Part shown: piece by piece, positions 55,273 to 64,000 of the stretch
Numbering within the stretch: the first letter of the stretch is position 1
How the letters are laid out: each line of letters starts with the position of its first letter
NCBI GenBank assembly: GCA_023653055.1
Contig: JAMNXR010000012.1
Coordinates: 49,005 to 113,004, forward strand
Source: Burkholderiaceae bacterium
Lineage (GTDB): Bacteria > Pseudomonadota > Gammaproteobacteria > Burkholderiales > Burkholderiaceae_B
Length of the DNA: 64,000 nucleotides
Reading direction: 5' to 3'
Program-made: the position numbers and the translations under genes
The notes under the pieces: generated by a model
The model's database searches: none
What the model was told of the DNA's origin: nothing
Seen by the model: only the letters and a program-made list of their open reading frames with translations

Positions 55273-56787
55273 TCAGGCTTGATTGAGCAGGTACTGGACC
55301 AACAATGGCACAGGACGTGCTGTCGAGCCCTTTTCCTTGCCGCCTCGCCATGCAGTGCCTGCGATATCAAGGTGTGCCCAACTGTAAGCCTTGGTAAAGC
55401 GAGACAAGAAACACGCTGCAGTGACCGCACCTGCTGGTGGCCCCCCGATGTTGGCCATATCAGCAAAATTTGACTTCAGTTGTTCTTGGTACGCCTCGTC
55501 TAGCGGCATGCGCCATGCTGGATCGAGCGCCTGTTTGCCTGCGGCAAGCAAGGCTTCGGCCAACGCGTCATCGGTCGAGAAAAGTCCAGAGTTGACGCCA
55601 CCCAAGGCCACGACGCACGCACCGGTCAGCGTGGCGATATCAATGACTGCGGAGGGCTTGAAACGCTCGGCGTAGGTCAAGGCGTCACACAACACCAGTC
55701 GGCCTTCGGCGTCTGTATTCAAAATTTCGATTGTCTGGCCCGACATACTGGTCACCACGTCACCAGGCTTGTTGGCGGTTCCACTTGGCATATTTTCGCA
55801 AGCAGGAATGAGTCCGATGACCTCGCCAGGAATGTCAATTTGCGCGATGGCACGGAAAGTACCCAGTACGCTCGCCGCACCGCACATATCGAATTTCATT
55901 TCATCCATCGTACCAGCCGGTTTGATGGAGATACCACCCGAGTCAAAGGTAATGCCTTTACCCACCAAGACAATGGGTCCTTTATCTTTGGCACTTTTCG
56001 TCGTCTTTTTAGCCGTGTCTGTGCCCTTGTAATGCATCACGATAAAGCGCGGGAGTTCTGCGGAGCCTTTGGCTACGGATAAAAAGGAGCCCATGCCAAG
56101 TGCTTCGATTTGTTTGCGATCCAGTACGCTGACTTTGATGCTTTTAAACTCGCGACCGAGTTTTTTGGCGGTATCACCGAGGTAAGTGGGGGTGCACAAG
56201 TTGCCAGGCATATTGCCGAGCGTACGGGCGAGTGACATGCCTTGCGCGAGAGCGGCCCCTTCTTTGAGTCCTTGTTGCGCCGATGCTTGATCCGCTTTAG
56301 TCACTAAAACAGAGATTTTTTTTAGTTTGGGACGCGTCTCAGGATCTGGTTTGCCGAAGCTCAGATCGTAGTGATAGGTGGCTTCGCCAGCGGCAGACGC
56401 TGTAATACGTGCACGTTCTCGCGGCGTGCTCGCACCATAAACAATACCTGACAGGCCAGAGGTGCCCTCCGTCAATCGTGCCTGCACGCAAACGTTTGCA
56501 AAAACGCGCTCTGCTAGCGCTTGACCCTTGGCTTTAAAGTCAGCTTGTTTACCGAGGCCGACCAACACAACGCGCGTGGCCGTCACACCCGTTAAATCGC
56601 GCAAGACGAGCGTGGTACCAGGTTTTCCCTGGAACTCGCTCTTCACGACTGCACGGACAGCGCCTTGGCTCGCCCGGTCGATGATGTCTGCGGTTGTGCT
56701 GAGAACACCGTCACTAAAAACGCCAATCGCGAGTGCTGCCGTTTTGATTTGATGGGGAGAGACGGTGACGAGTGTGCTGAAATCCAT
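55273..56787 (-). CDS. pepA: Leucyl aminopeptidase
   Basis: M17 cytosolic metallo-aminopeptidase, 504 residues. The two-metal site motifs are [16 protein letters not shown] (Lys and Asp ligands), [16 protein letters not shown] and the signature [17 protein letters not shown]; the C-terminal [10 protein letters not shown] is conserved. E. coli PepA also binds DNA in Xer recombination; that is not testable here. It is divergent from the cysB-type gene across 213 bp. Confidence 0.96.
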   Translation of the reverse strand: MDFSTLVTVSPHQIKTAALAIGVFSDGVLSTTADIIDRASQGAVRAVVKSEFQGKPGTTLVLRDLTGVTATRVVLVGLGKQADFKAKGQALAERVFANVCVQARLTEGTSGLSGIVYGASTPRERARITASAAGEATYHYDLSFGKPDPETRPKLKKISVLVTKADQASAQQGLKEGAALAQGMSLARTLGNMPGNLCTPTYLGDTAKKLGREFKSIKVSVLDRKQIEALGMGSFLSVAKGSAELPRFIVMHYKGTDTAKKTTKSAKDKGPIVLVGKGITFDSGGISIKPAGTMDEMKFDMCGAASVLGTFRAIAQIDIPGEVIGLIPACENMPSGTANKPGDVVTSMSGQTIEILNTDAEGRLVLCDALTYAERFKPSAVIDIATLTGACVVALGGVNSGLFSTDDALAEALLAAGKQALDPAWRMPLDEAYQEQLKSNFADMANIGGPPAGAVTAACFLSRFTKAYSWAHLDIAGTAWRGGKEKGSTARPVPLLVQYLLNQA

Positions 56788-56950
56788 AGGTCCTGCCTGT
56801 TAATAGATGAGAGAAAGTGAACGTTCGAATGTATGGATTATCTCGCATGTTTTGTGCAGATGGTTAAATCTACAGAATGGTTTAAGTGTGTGCGCTTATT
56901 GCATAAATGGGCAGTTAAGTGATTGGGTAATAGCTTATTCAAAAAAGTTA

Positions 56951-56979
56951 TTTAGAATATTTTCTATATTACTTATAAT
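56951..56979 (+). promoter_or_regulatory. Sigma-70 promoter of the CysB-type gene
   Basis: TTTAGA (56951-56956), a 17-nt spacer and a perfect TATAAT (56974-56979), with the ATG 22 bases downstream. The spacer contains the small palindrome TAGAA/TTCTA (56953-56966), a possible regulator half-site. The leader has GAGAGGAGAG as ribosome site. Confidence 0.6.
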
Positions 56980-57000
56980 CGTGTTGAGAGGAGAGTCAAC

Positions 57001-57945
57001 ATGAATTTGCAACAGTTTCGTTTTGTCCGTGAAACCATCCGCAGGGATTACAACCTGACCGAGGCGGCGCGTAGTTTGTTTACCTCGCAACCTGGGGTGT
57101 CCAAGGCTATTTTAGAGTTCGAGGACGAACTTGGCGTGCAGATTTTTGAGCGACACGGCAAGCGCATCAAGGGGCTGACCAAGCCGGGCAAGGCGGTGGC
57201 TCAAGTGGTCGAGCGCATCATGCAGGAAATCGACAATCTCAAAAAAGTCAGCGATGAGTTTGCCAGACGGGATGAGGGGAGTTTGGTGATAGCCTGCACC
57301 CACACGCAAGCCCGCTATGTGCTCCCAAAGGTCATACCGAATTTTCGTCAGCATTTCCCAAAAGTACATCTTTCCTTGGCGGAGGGCAGCCCCCCGCAGC
57401 TCGCGCAAATGGTGCTGAGTGGTCAGGCTGACCTCGCGGTGGCAACAGAGTCTTTGGCGTTGACACCTGGTCTTGAGACCTTGCCTTGCTACATCTGGGA
57501 GCACGCTGTTGTTGTTAAGTCAGATCATCCTTTGGCTGAGCTCTCTCTAAAAAAAGGTTTTGAACTCACGCTCGAGCACATCGCGAGTTATCCCATTGTG
57601 ACGTATGACAAAGCTTTTTCTGGTCGACTGTCGATCGATCGGGCATTTGAGTCGCAGGGCATCCGACCTGATGTTGTATTGGAGGCGATCGATGCGGATG
57701 TGATCAAAACCTATGTGGATGTCGGGTTAGGCATTGGCATTATCGCGGGGTTGGCTTATGAACCTGCTCGGGATAGTCATCTGGTGAGTTTGCCGGCGGG
57801 TCACTTATTTGGAAAGCAAACAACCAAGGTTGCGCTGAAGTCAGGCGTATTTTTACGTGATTACGTCTATACGTTTATAGCGATGCTCAATCCTGAGTTG
57901 GATGCTGAGCGTGTGCGCAGCTTAATTGAAAGCAAACAAGAATGA
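57001..57945 (+). CDS. cysB: CysB-type LysR regulator of sulfur assimilation
   Basis: 314-residue LysR protein. The CysB-type N-terminus MNLQQFRFVRETIRRDYNLT and HTH AARSLFTSQPGVSKAILEFE are followed by the sulfur-subfamily VEYG-like RIMQEIDNLKKVSDEFARRDEGS. It activates cysteine and sulfur-source genes with acetylserine or sulfate-type effectors; whether it is CysB or Cbl cannot be decided here. No cys genes are adjacent. The downstream gap carries a Fur-box-like site for the next gene. Confidence 0.93.
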   Translation: MNLQQFRFVRETIRRDYNLTEAARSLFTSQPGVSKAILEFEDELGVQIFERHGKRIKGLTKPGKAVAQVVERIMQEIDNLKKVSDEFARRDEGSLVIACTHTQARYVLPKVIPNFRQHFPKVHLSLAEGSPPQLAQMVLSGQADLAVATESLALTPGLETLPCYIWEHAVVVKSDHPLAELSLKKGFELTLEHIASYPIVTYDKAFSGRLSIDRAFESQGIRPDVVLEAIDADVIKTYVDVGLGIGIIAGLAYEPARDSHLVSLPAGHLFGKQTTKVALKSGVFLRDYVYTFIAMLNPELDAERVRSLIESKQE

Positions 57946-57964
57946 GTATTATTACGCTTGCTAT

Positions 57965-57983
57965 TTAAATAAGAATCATTATC
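57965..57983. promoter_or_regulatory. Fur-box-like site before the DUF2325 gene
   Basis: The right half AATCATTATC matches the 19-bp Fur consensus exactly and the left half partly, 14 of 19 by hand. On the opposite strand two AATGAT hexamers stand in a row. It sits 33 bases before the ATG, where repressor binding would block transcription. Confidence 0.55.
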
Positions 57984-58015
57984 ATTTAGTCTGTTGCGAA
58001 TCAATAGGAACAGAC

Positions 58016-58387
58016 ATGATTTCAGTACTCAACAGTTCAGCACTGCAAGCCCCCGCACTCAGCGCGGTAGTGGTTGGTGCAGATCGCTTGGGCAATATCC
58101 CAAATCTTCTTCGTGGCCATAATATTGCGATTACCCACCACATCAGCGGTAGGGATCCTGCGCATCAAAAAAAGACCTTAGCACTGCCTAGCGGGACGCA
58201 AGTAGTGATTCTGTTGACGGATTTTTTAGGCCATAACGTGATGAAAACGTTCAGGAATGCGGCTCAAAAGTCTGGGATAAAAGTGGTGGCGTGCCGGCGA
58301 TCAGTGTGTGCCATGCAGCAAGCACTCGAGCAATGCGGCTTGTGTCCATGCGCAGGATCAGCGCGATGCGATCAGGGTCGGGTCTAG
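58016..58387 (+). CDS. DUF2325 domain protein
   Basis: 123-residue protein of unknown function. It has a Rossmann-like start (LSAVVVGADRLGNIPNLL) followed by the family HHISGRDPAHQK and TQVVILLTDFLGHNVMK. A C-terminal Cys cluster (ACRRSVCAMQQALEQCGLCPC) could bind metal. It starts at ATG 58016 behind AGGAA; a longer frame reaching into cysB is unlikely. The 3' end overlaps the convergent C40 lipoprotein by 30 bp. The Fur-box-like site suggests iron control, and in other genomes such genes occur near iron uptake. Confidence 0.85.
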   Translation: MISVLNSSALQAPALSAVVVGADRLGNIPNLLRGHNIAITHHISGRDPAHQKKTLALPSGTQVVILLTDFLGHNVMKTFRNAAQKSGIKVVACRRSVCAMQQALEQCGLCPCAGSARCDQGRV

Positions 58388-58969
58388 ACGACGGGCGCCC
58401 GTGTAACGGGCTGTCCAATAGCGCTGTGTCATATCCTCTATGCGAACAACGCTTCCACGGGTAGGGGAGTGTACAAACTTATTGTGCCCAAGATAAACAC
58501 CCACATGGGAAAAACGTGTTCCTAGGGTGTTAAAAAAGACGAGATCTCCGACCTGAAGGTCTTTTTTACTGACAGAGTCACCAAACTTGGCGATGTCATC
58601 TGCTCGGGGCGGGAGTTTTAAACCAAGCGAACGTTGAGCAGAATAAACAACCAACCCGCTGCAATCAAAACCTGTTTCAGGTGACTTTCCGCCCCATTTG
58701 TAGCGAATCCCCAGCTGGTTAAGTGCTTGATTAGCCAAGGGATGATCAATCAACCCCAAACCGGCCACATATTGCGGACCCGCTGCAAAAGCACCGATTG
58801 GATCGGTAGAGTTACGCCAGTCAGCACTCGTACGCAAGCCCTTTCCGGACTCATCTTGTGCGCAGCCAGACAATACGGCGACACCCAGGCACACCGAGAC
58901 CACACGGAGGCTTTTTAGCAGGCGTGTGGAAATAAGGGGACTTGTTTGTGCGGCGGATTTGACCGTCAT
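58358..58969 (-). CDS. NlpC/P60 family lipoprotein peptidase
   Basis: 203-residue cell-wall hydrolase of clan CA (C40). The lipobox LSGC (Cys36) follows a hydrophobic helix with a 15-residue N-terminal extension, so it is a probable outer-membrane lipoprotein. Active-site Cys103 lies in GFDCSGLVVY and His155 in FSHVGVYLG, with the third site (His167) in NKFVHSPTRG. It is Spr/MepS-like and may cut murein cross-links during growth. The end overlaps DUF2325. Confidence 0.93.
   Translation of the reverse strand: MTVKSAAQTSPLISTRLLKSLRVVSVCLGVAVLSGCAQDESGKGLRTSADWRNSTDPIGAFAAGPQYVAGLGLIDHPLANQALNQLGIRYKWGGKSPETGFDCSGLVVYSAQRSLGLKLPPRADDIAKFGDSVSKKDLQVGDLVFFNTLGTRFSHVGVYLGHNKFVHSPTRGSVVRIEDMTQRYWTARYTGARRLDPTLIASR
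58397..58411. terminator. Small hairpin at the DUF2325/C40 overlap
   Basis: GCCCGT (58397-58402), GTA loop, ACGGGC (58406-58411), just past the DUF2325 stop and inside the C40 3' coding end. Preceded by the overlapping palindrome ACGGGCGCCCGT (58391-58402). No T-tract. Confidence 0.35.
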
Positions 58970-59084
58970 CGTTCAGGTTTGCTCGGTTAAAGAAAAGCGA
59001 TTGGAAAGCCTCGTGAAAGCTTAACCTGCCACAATAGTAGTACAGAAAGCCTCAAAATTCCAAAAAAAGCAGTCGGAGACAGCC

Positions 59085-60971
59085 ATGCAGGTGATCAAAA
59101 GCACCCACCACAGCTCCTTAAATGAGAGGGATCTGTTCTGGTCAAACGAGGCACAACTTGTCCATTGGGAAACGCCCTTTGAGCAAGTTTTAGACTTTTC
59201 TAACCCGCCGTTTGCCAAGTGGTTCGTGGGCGGCAAGACAAATTTATGTTTTAACGCAGTCGATCGCTGGCTGGAAAGCCAAGCGGACGAACCCGCCTTA
59301 ATCTGGGTGTCGACCGAGGTAGATCAAGAGCAAATCTTCACCCGTCGCCAAATCTACAAGGAAGTCAATGCGGTTGCCGCAATGTTGGTCGCACAGGGCG
59401 TCGGGCAGGGTGATCGTGTCCTGATTTATATGCCAATGGTGCCTGCGGCAGTGTTTGCCATGCTAGCCTGTGCGCGCCTAGGTGCGATTCACTCGGTCGT
59501 GTTTGGCGGGTTTGCTTCGGTAAATCTGGCTCAACGCATTGATGATGCCGCCCCAAAGGTCATTATTTGTGCGGATGCAGGCTCGCGCGGTGGCAAAGTG
59601 ACGCCTTACAAGCCTCTGATGGATAAAGCGATCGCCTTATCGACGCGGCCACCCGAAAAGGTGATTGTCGTGAATCGAGGGCTGCACCCGTTTGAGCCCG
59701 TTGCAGGACGTGATCTGGACTATGACACTCTGCGAAAAGCGTTTGATGGTGCGGAGGTGCCGGTCACTTGGCTGGAGTCCTCTTCTCCCAGCTATGTACT
59801 GTATACCTCCGGTACAACCGGCAAACCCAAGGGCGTTCAGCGGGATACGGGTGGCTATGCCGTCGCGCTGGCGTCATCGATGCAGCGGATTTTTAACGGC
59901 AAGCCCGGCGATACCTATTTGTGCACCAGCGACATCGGCTGGGTGGTGGGACATTCCTATATTGTCTATGGCCCTCTTATTGCCGGTCAGACCACTATTT
60001 TGTATGAAGGTACACCGGTGCGCCCGAACGGGGGAATTCTCTGGAGCCTAGTTGAGCGATTTAAAGTTAATACGATGTTTTCAGCACCTACTGCGATTCG
60101 GGTGTTGAAAAAACAAGATCCAGCGCTGCTCAAAAAATACGATTTGTCGAGCCTACGTGCTCTGTATATGGCAGGTGAGCCGCTTGATGAGCCGACGGCA
60201 CAGTGGATTGCGGATGGTTTGGGTAAACCTATCATTGACAACTACTGGCAAACCGAGACGGGTTGGCCAATTTTGGCCGCTCAGCCGGGGATCGAGCAAG
60301 TCCAGACAAAATTCGGCAGCCCATCTTTTCCAGTTTATGGTTTTGATGTGCGTGTGCTCAATGAGCAAACAGGTGAAGACCTGGGTCCCGATGAAAAGGG
60401 CGTAGTGGCCATCGTTCCACCTCTTCCGCCTGGTGCGATGAGCACTATCTGGGGCGATGATGCCCGCTTTGTAGAGACCTATTTTTCCTCGATCCCTGGA
60501 CGCAAGGTGTATTCGACCTTTGACTGGGGGCTGGTCGACAAAGAAGGTTACTGGTTTATTTTGGGCCGTACCGACGATGTGATTAATGTGGCTGGGCACC
60601 GCTTGGGTACCAGAGAAATTGAAGAGTCGATCAATAGTCACCCTGCGGTAGCCGAATCGGCCGTGGTGGGCATTGCTGATTCGCTTAAGGGTCAGGTCGC
60701 TGTGGGATTCGTTGTTTTACGTGATCCGACCCAGTTCGCCGATTTAGCGGCAACCATGAAACTCGAAGGTGACATCATGAAAGTCGTCGATGAGCAGCTT
60801 GGTCCTGTCGCGAGACCCAATCGTGTTCGTTTTGTCACAGTGCTCCCTAAAACGCGGTCTGGTAAAGTTCTGCGTCGGGCCATCGTGGCAGTTTGCGAGG
60901 GACGTGATCCAGGCGACCTCACCACAATCGAAGACCCCAGTGCACTTGAACAAATAAAGGATTCATTATGA
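59085..60971 (+). CDS. prpE: Propionate--CoA ligase
   Basis: ANL-family ligase, 628 residues, of the PrpE group. Motif [20 protein letters not shown] is PrpE-typical (Acs has HASGG). Other motifs are SDIGWVVGHSYIVYGPL, NYWQTETGWP and the C-terminal KTRSGKVLRRAI holding the catalytic, acetylatable Lys. It converts propionate or short acids to CoA esters in the cytosol. It overlaps the GlcG-like gene by four bases and acs follows, so the three form a short-chain acid activation group. No prpBCD genes are seen. Confidence 0.92.
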   Translation: MQVIKSTHHSSLNERDLFWSNEAQLVHWETPFEQVLDFSNPPFAKWFVGGKTNLCFNAVDRWLESQADEPALIWVSTEVDQEQIFTRRQIYKEVNAVAAMLVAQGVGQGDRVLIYMPMVPAAVFAMLACARLGAIHSVVFGGFASVNLAQRIDDAAPKVIICADAGSRGGKVTPYKPLMDKAIALSTRPPEKVIVVNRGLHPFEPVAGRDLDYDTLRKAFDGAEVPVTWLESSSPSYVLYTSGTTGKPKGVQRDTGGYAVALASSMQRIFNGKPGDTYLCTSDIGWVVGHSYIVYGPLIAGQTTILYEGTPVRPNGGILWSLVERFKVNTMFSAPTAIRVLKKQDPALLKKYDLSSLRALYMAGEPLDEPTAQWIADGLGKPIIDNYWQTETGWPILAAQPGIEQVQTKFGSPSFPVYGFDVRVLNEQTGEDLGPDEKGVVAIVPPLPPGAMSTIWGDDARFVETYFSSIPGRKVYSTFDWGLVDKEGYWFILGRTDDVINVAGHRLGTREIEESINSHPAVAESAVVGIADSLKGQVAVGFVVLRDPTQFADLAATMKLEGDIMKVVDEQLGPVARPNRVRFVTVLPKTRSGKVLRRAIVAVCEGRDPGDLTTIEDPSALEQIKDSL

Positions 60972-61375
60972 AAACCAAAGTTGTATTGACTGATGCCGAT
61001 GTTTCGCTGATTCTCGAGGCTGCCAAGGCCCATGCCCATCAAAACAAATGGGCTGTGACGATCGCCGTAGTAGATGACGGTGGTCATATGCTTGGTATGC
61101 AGCGTCTGGATGGCGCCAACACAATTTCGGCTTATATCGCACCTGCCAAGGCGCATACCGCCGCGATGGGTGCCCGTGAGTCCAAGATTTACGAAGATGT
61201 CATTAACAAAGGACGTATGTCCTTTTTGTCCGCCCCTCTGTTGCAGGGCATGCTTGAGGGCGGCTTGCCGATCCTTGTGGACGGTGTGACGATAGGTGCT
61301 GTAGGCGTGTCCGGTGTGCAGTCCAATGAAGATGCTCAGATTGCTGCTGCTGGAATCGCTGCGTTAAAAATTTAA
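60968..61375 (+). CDS. GlcG/HbpS family heme-binding-type protein
   Basis: 135-residue protein of the GlcG/HbpS fold. It contains VTIAVVDDGGHMLGMQRLDGA, AKAHTAAM and PILVDGVTIGAVGVSG. It starts in an ATGA overlap with prpE. Members occur in glycolate and propanediol operons and one binds heme; biochemical function is unproven. Here it is sandwiched between prpE and acs, so a role linked to acyl-CoA ligases is possible. Confidence 0.88.
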   Translation: MKTKVVLTDADVSLILEAAKAHAHQNKWAVTIAVVDDGGHMLGMQRLDGANTISAYIAPAKAHTAAMGARESKIYEDVINKGRMSFLSAPLLQGMLEGGLPILVDGVTIGAVGVSGVQSNEDAQIAAAGIAALKI

Positions 61376-61441
61376 GTTTGATGCGTAAGACCAATCTATA
61401 AAAAACCACTTCCTACCGGATGAAAGAGGAGACTCCCTGTT

Positions 61442-63421
61442 ATGTCAAATTCGATTGAATCAACAATGATCGAGACGCGTGTTTTCCCCCCTCCAGCTGA
61501 CTTTGCTAAACAAGCGAATGTCTCTCAGGCGGCTGGTTATCAGGCATTGCTTGAGGAGTCCGATCGGGACCCGGAAGGTTTTTGGGGGCGCTTGGCGCGT
61601 GCGGAACTGCACTGGAACAAGCCCTTTACCAAGGTGCTGGACGAATCACGCGCGCCTTTTTATGAGTGGTTTGGCGACGGTGAGCTCAATGTTTCTGCGA
61701 ACTGTCTTGATGTCAATTTAAAAAATGGCAATGCGAATAAGGTTGCGATCATTTTTGAGTCTGACAGTGGCGAGGTTCAAAAAGTCACTTATCAGCAACT
61801 GTATGAACGCGTGTGTCAGTTTGCAAATGGCTTGAAATCGCTTGGTTACAAAACCGGCGATCGTTCCATCATTTATTTGCCCATGTCTGTCGAGGCCGTG
61901 GTCGCGATGCAGGCCTGTGCCCGACTTGGGATCACCCACTCCGTCGTGTTCGGTGGTTTTTCATCCAAAAGTTTGCACGAACGTATTACCGATGTTGGGG
62001 CGACGCTGGTCATTACCGCGGATGAACAAATGCGCGGTGGCAAGGCGATCCCGCTCAAGCCGGCGGTCGATGAGGCCCTTGGTATGGGGGGATGCGAGGC
62101 TGTGCGACATGTCGTTGTTTACCAGCGCACGGGCGGCAAGATTGCCTGGGACGCCAAGCGTGATGTTTGGATGCATGCGTTGTCGGAAAGTCAGGCAAAA
62201 GAATGTCCAGCGGTGCCGGTCAACGCCGAGCATCCGCTTTTTATTTTGTATACCTCGGGCTCCACGGGCAAACCTAAGGGTGTGCAACACGCTTCGGGTG
62301 GTTATTTGCTATGGGCAAAAATGACCATGCAGTGGGTGTTTGACGCCAAAGCGAACGATGTGTTCTGGTGTACAGCGGATGTGGGCTGGGTAACGGGTCA
62401 CACGTATATCGCGTATGGTCCGTTGGCCGCCGGCATGACACAGATTGTTTTCGAAGGTGTGCCAACCTATCCGGATGCTGGCCGTTTCTGGAAAATGATT
62501 CAGGATCACAAAGCCACGATTTTCTACACAGCACCGACGGCAATTCGTTCTTTGATCAAAGCCTCTGAAGCCACCGCGGCGCATCACCCTAAATCCTACA
62601 ACTTGAATAGTTTGCGTTTGCTGGGTTCAGTTGGTGAGCCGATCAATCCTGAGGCCTGGATGTGGTATCACAATAATGTCGGGGGCGGTCGTTGCCCGAT
62701 TGTTGATACCTGGTGGCAGACTGAGACAGGTGGCCACATGATTACGCCCTTGCCTGGCGCCACATCACTCAAGCCAGGTTCTTGCACCACGCGCTTGCCT
62801 GGCATCACTGCTGCCATTGTGGATGAGGCGGGTGGCGATGTTGAGGCGGGTCAGGGTGGTTTCCTTGTGATCAAGCGTCCCTGGCCGTCAATGATTCGTA
62901 ATATCTGGGGCGATCCGGATCGTTTTGTGAAGAGTTATTTCCCGCCCGAGCTGGGAGGCTTTTACTTGGCTGGCGACGGCGCCCAATGCGACAAGGATGG
63001 TTGCTTTTGGATTATGGGTCGCATTGATGACGTATTGAACGTTTCTGGACACCGCTTGGGCACGATGGAGGTAGAGTCCGCTTTGGTTGCGCACCCGATG
63101 GTGGCAGAGGCGGCAGTCGTGGGACGTCCTGATGACACAACCGGTGAAGCGGTGGTGGCATTTGTCGTGCTGAAACGCACGCGCCCCGAAGGCGAGGAGG
63201 CGATTGCGCTTGGCAAAGAGTTACGCAACTGGGTCGCCAAGGAGATTGGACCGATCGCCAAACCAAAAGAAATCCGTTTTGGTGACAACCTACCCAAGAC
63301 GCGCTCCGGAAAAATCATGCGACGTTTGTTGCGTGTGGTGGCCAAGGGTGAAAAGGTCACACAGGATGTTTCTACTTTGGAAAATCCAGCGATTTTGGAT
63401 CAACTCTCTTCGCCTGTATAA
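61442..63421 (+). CDS. acs: Acetyl-CoA synthetase
   Basis: 659-residue AMP-forming acetate activator. Motifs: [45 protein letters not shown] and C-terminal [13 protein letters not shown] with the regulatory Lys. It follows the GlcG-like gene by 66 bp behind AGAGGAGA and ends at a clear terminator. Confidence 0.97.
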   Translation: MSNSIESTMIETRVFPPPADFAKQANVSQAAGYQALLEESDRDPEGFWGRLARAELHWNKPFTKVLDESRAPFYEWFGDGELNVSANCLDVNLKNGNANKVAIIFESDSGEVQKVTYQQLYERVCQFANGLKSLGYKTGDRSIIYLPMSVEAVVAMQACARLGITHSVVFGGFSSKSLHERITDVGATLVITADEQMRGGKAIPLKPAVDEALGMGGCEAVRHVVVYQRTGGKIAWDAKRDVWMHALSESQAKECPAVPVNAEHPLFILYTSGSTGKPKGVQHASGGYLLWAKMTMQWVFDAKANDVFWCTADVGWVTGHTYIAYGPLAAGMTQIVFEGVPTYPDAGRFWKMIQDHKATIFYTAPTAIRSLIKASEATAAHHPKSYNLNSLRLLGSVGEPINPEAWMWYHNNVGGGRCPIVDTWWQTETGGHMITPLPGATSLKPGSCTTRLPGITAAIVDEAGGDVEAGQGGFLVIKRPWPSMIRNIWGDPDRFVKSYFPPELGGFYLAGDGAQCDKDGCFWIMGRIDDVLNVSGHRLGTMEVESALVAHPMVAEAAVVGRPDDTTGEAVVAFVVLKRTRPEGEEAIALGKELRNWVAKEIGPIAKPKEIRFGDNLPKTRSGKIMRRLLRVVAKGEKVTQDVSTLENPAILDQLSSPV

Positions 63422-63451
63422 ATACCTAATAGCCATATAAGGTGTAGGTTT

Positions 63452-63478
63452 AAAGGGTCTCGAAAGAGGCCCTTTTTT
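63452..63478 (+). terminator. Intrinsic terminator after acs
   Basis: AAAGGGTCTC (63452-63461), GAAA loop, GAGGCCCTTT (63466-63475): a 10-bp stem with one G-T pair, running into TTTTTT. It ends the acs transcript. Confidence 0.92.
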
Positions 63479-63532
63479 GTTGCGCAAATCAAATGAAGGG
63501 TAGACTGCGGTACGACTACTCTGGAGATCATC

Positions 63533-63991
63533 ATGTCAATTGCGATTTTGATTGTGTTGCATTTGTTGGCTGCTTTAATTTGGGTGGGCGGAATGTTTTT
63601 CGCGCACAGTGCACTGCGTCCTACCGCTGCAGAGGTGTTGCAACCCCCAGAGCGTTTGACGCTTTTGTGTGGCGTCTTTAAGCGATTTTTTATTTGGGTC
63701 AAGGTTTCGATTGTCGTGCTGTTTCTTACTGGCTTTGGCTTGATTTCACTGATGGGTTCTCAGGCCAAGCTTGGCCCTCATGTACATGCGATGGTGCTGA
63801 TCGCGGTCGTGATGACATTCATTTTTGGTTACATCTATGCGAGTCCTTTCAAAAAACTCAAGGCGGCTATCGCGGATAAACATTGGCCCGTAGGGGCCCA
63901 GGCACTCGGACAAATCCGTGTGCTGATGTTGACGAATCTTGTGCTCGGTCTCCTTACCGTTGTGATCGGTGCAGGCGGACGTTATTTCTAA
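63533..63991 (+). CDS. CopD-like small integral membrane protein
   Basis: 152-residue protein with four membrane helices (about 2-20, 51-71, 82-100 and 128-148). His10 and His86 (VLHLLAALIWVGG, PHVHAMVL) are candidate metal or heme ligands. The pattern fits the CopD/DUF2269 group. It has a GGAGA ribosome site. The function is unclear; a role in copper handling is only by family analogy. The last gene of the window; its stop lies at 63989-63991. Confidence 0.8.
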   Translation: MSIAILIVLHLLAALIWVGGMFFAHSALRPTAAEVLQPPERLTLLCGVFKRFFIWVKVSIVVLFLTGFGLISLMGSQAKLGPHVHAMVLIAVVMTFIFGYIYASPFKKLKAAIADKHWPVGAQALGQIRVLMLTNLVLGLLTVVIGAGGRYF

Positions 63992-64000
63992 ATGTGCATG

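Noticed and set aside
59085..60971. Annotation of the first ligase as a second acetyl-CoA synthetase
   Set aside because: The QRDTGGYA motif and 628-residue length match PrpE rather than Acs, which is present at 61442.
1..64000. CRISPR arrays, prophage, insertion sequences, tRNA or rRNA genes
   Set aside because: No regularly spaced repeats, transposase, integrase, phage structural proteins, cloverleaf or rRNA segments were recognised on either strand.

Overview
The window reads as a contiguous chromosomal segment of a betaproteobacterium in Burkholderiales, most like Alcaligenaceae (Bordetella/Achromobacter relatives). The signs are an intracellular PHB depolymerase, an orphan RsxB ferredoxin coupled to nth, an rpoE-rseA-rseB-mucD-lepA-lepB-rnc-era-recO run, a yceD-rpmF-plsX-fabHDG-acpP-fabF run, and several Bug/TctC-type solute receptors. 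No rRNA, tRNA, CRISPR array, prophage or intact insertion sequence was seen. The assignment rests on gene content and protein recognition only, with no database search.

Layout. 1-5.3 kb: the end of bioY, then a complete branched-chain amino-acid (Liv) ABC transporter on the minus strand. 5.4-9.3 kb: nth, rsxB, PHB depolymerase, ferredoxin-NADP reductase and 7Fe ferredoxin, all minus. 9.3-16.4 kb: pncB, a RidA protein, relA, trpB-trpA-accD. 16.4-25.4 kb: rne divergent from rluC and a HAD phosphatase, msrP-msrQ, then amiD, an RsmI-like methyltransferase and maf on the minus strand. 25.4-32 kb: the L32/fatty-acid synthesis operon. 31.9-41.2 kb: a small YgfX-like membrane protein, the sigma-E envelope-stress operon, lepA, lepB, rnc, era, recO.

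41.25-53.86 kb is an accessory catabolic region where many relatives would have pdxJ-acpS after recO. A minus-strand operon (acyl-CoA ligase, GntR regulator, acyl-CoA dehydrogenase, ThDP enzyme, alcohol dehydrogenase) diverges from a Bug receptor plus SDR pair. It faces a second minus-strand operon (alpha/beta hydrolase, signal-less NMT1-like protein, Bug receptor, RraA-like aldolase) with an enoyl-CoA hydratase upstream. The genes look like uptake, CoA activation, oxidation, hydration and cleavage of an unidentified organic acid. Between the hydrolase and the hydratase lies a 205-bp element with 34-bp perfect inverted ends and nested inner hairpins, the most unusual non-coding structure here.

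53.9-64 kb returns to core functions: a BI-1 family membrane protein, holC-pepA, a CysB-type regulator, a DUF2325 gene behind a Fur-box-like site, an NlpC/P60 lipoprotein, prpE-glcG-like-acs, and a CopD-like membrane protein.

Other points: the LivF Walker A lysine is replaced by arginine; several convergent gene pairs have hairpins inside their overlapping or abutting 3' ends; non-ATG starts are frequent (relA, trpB, maf, yceD, plsX, fabF, the YgfX-like gene, rpoE, msrQ).
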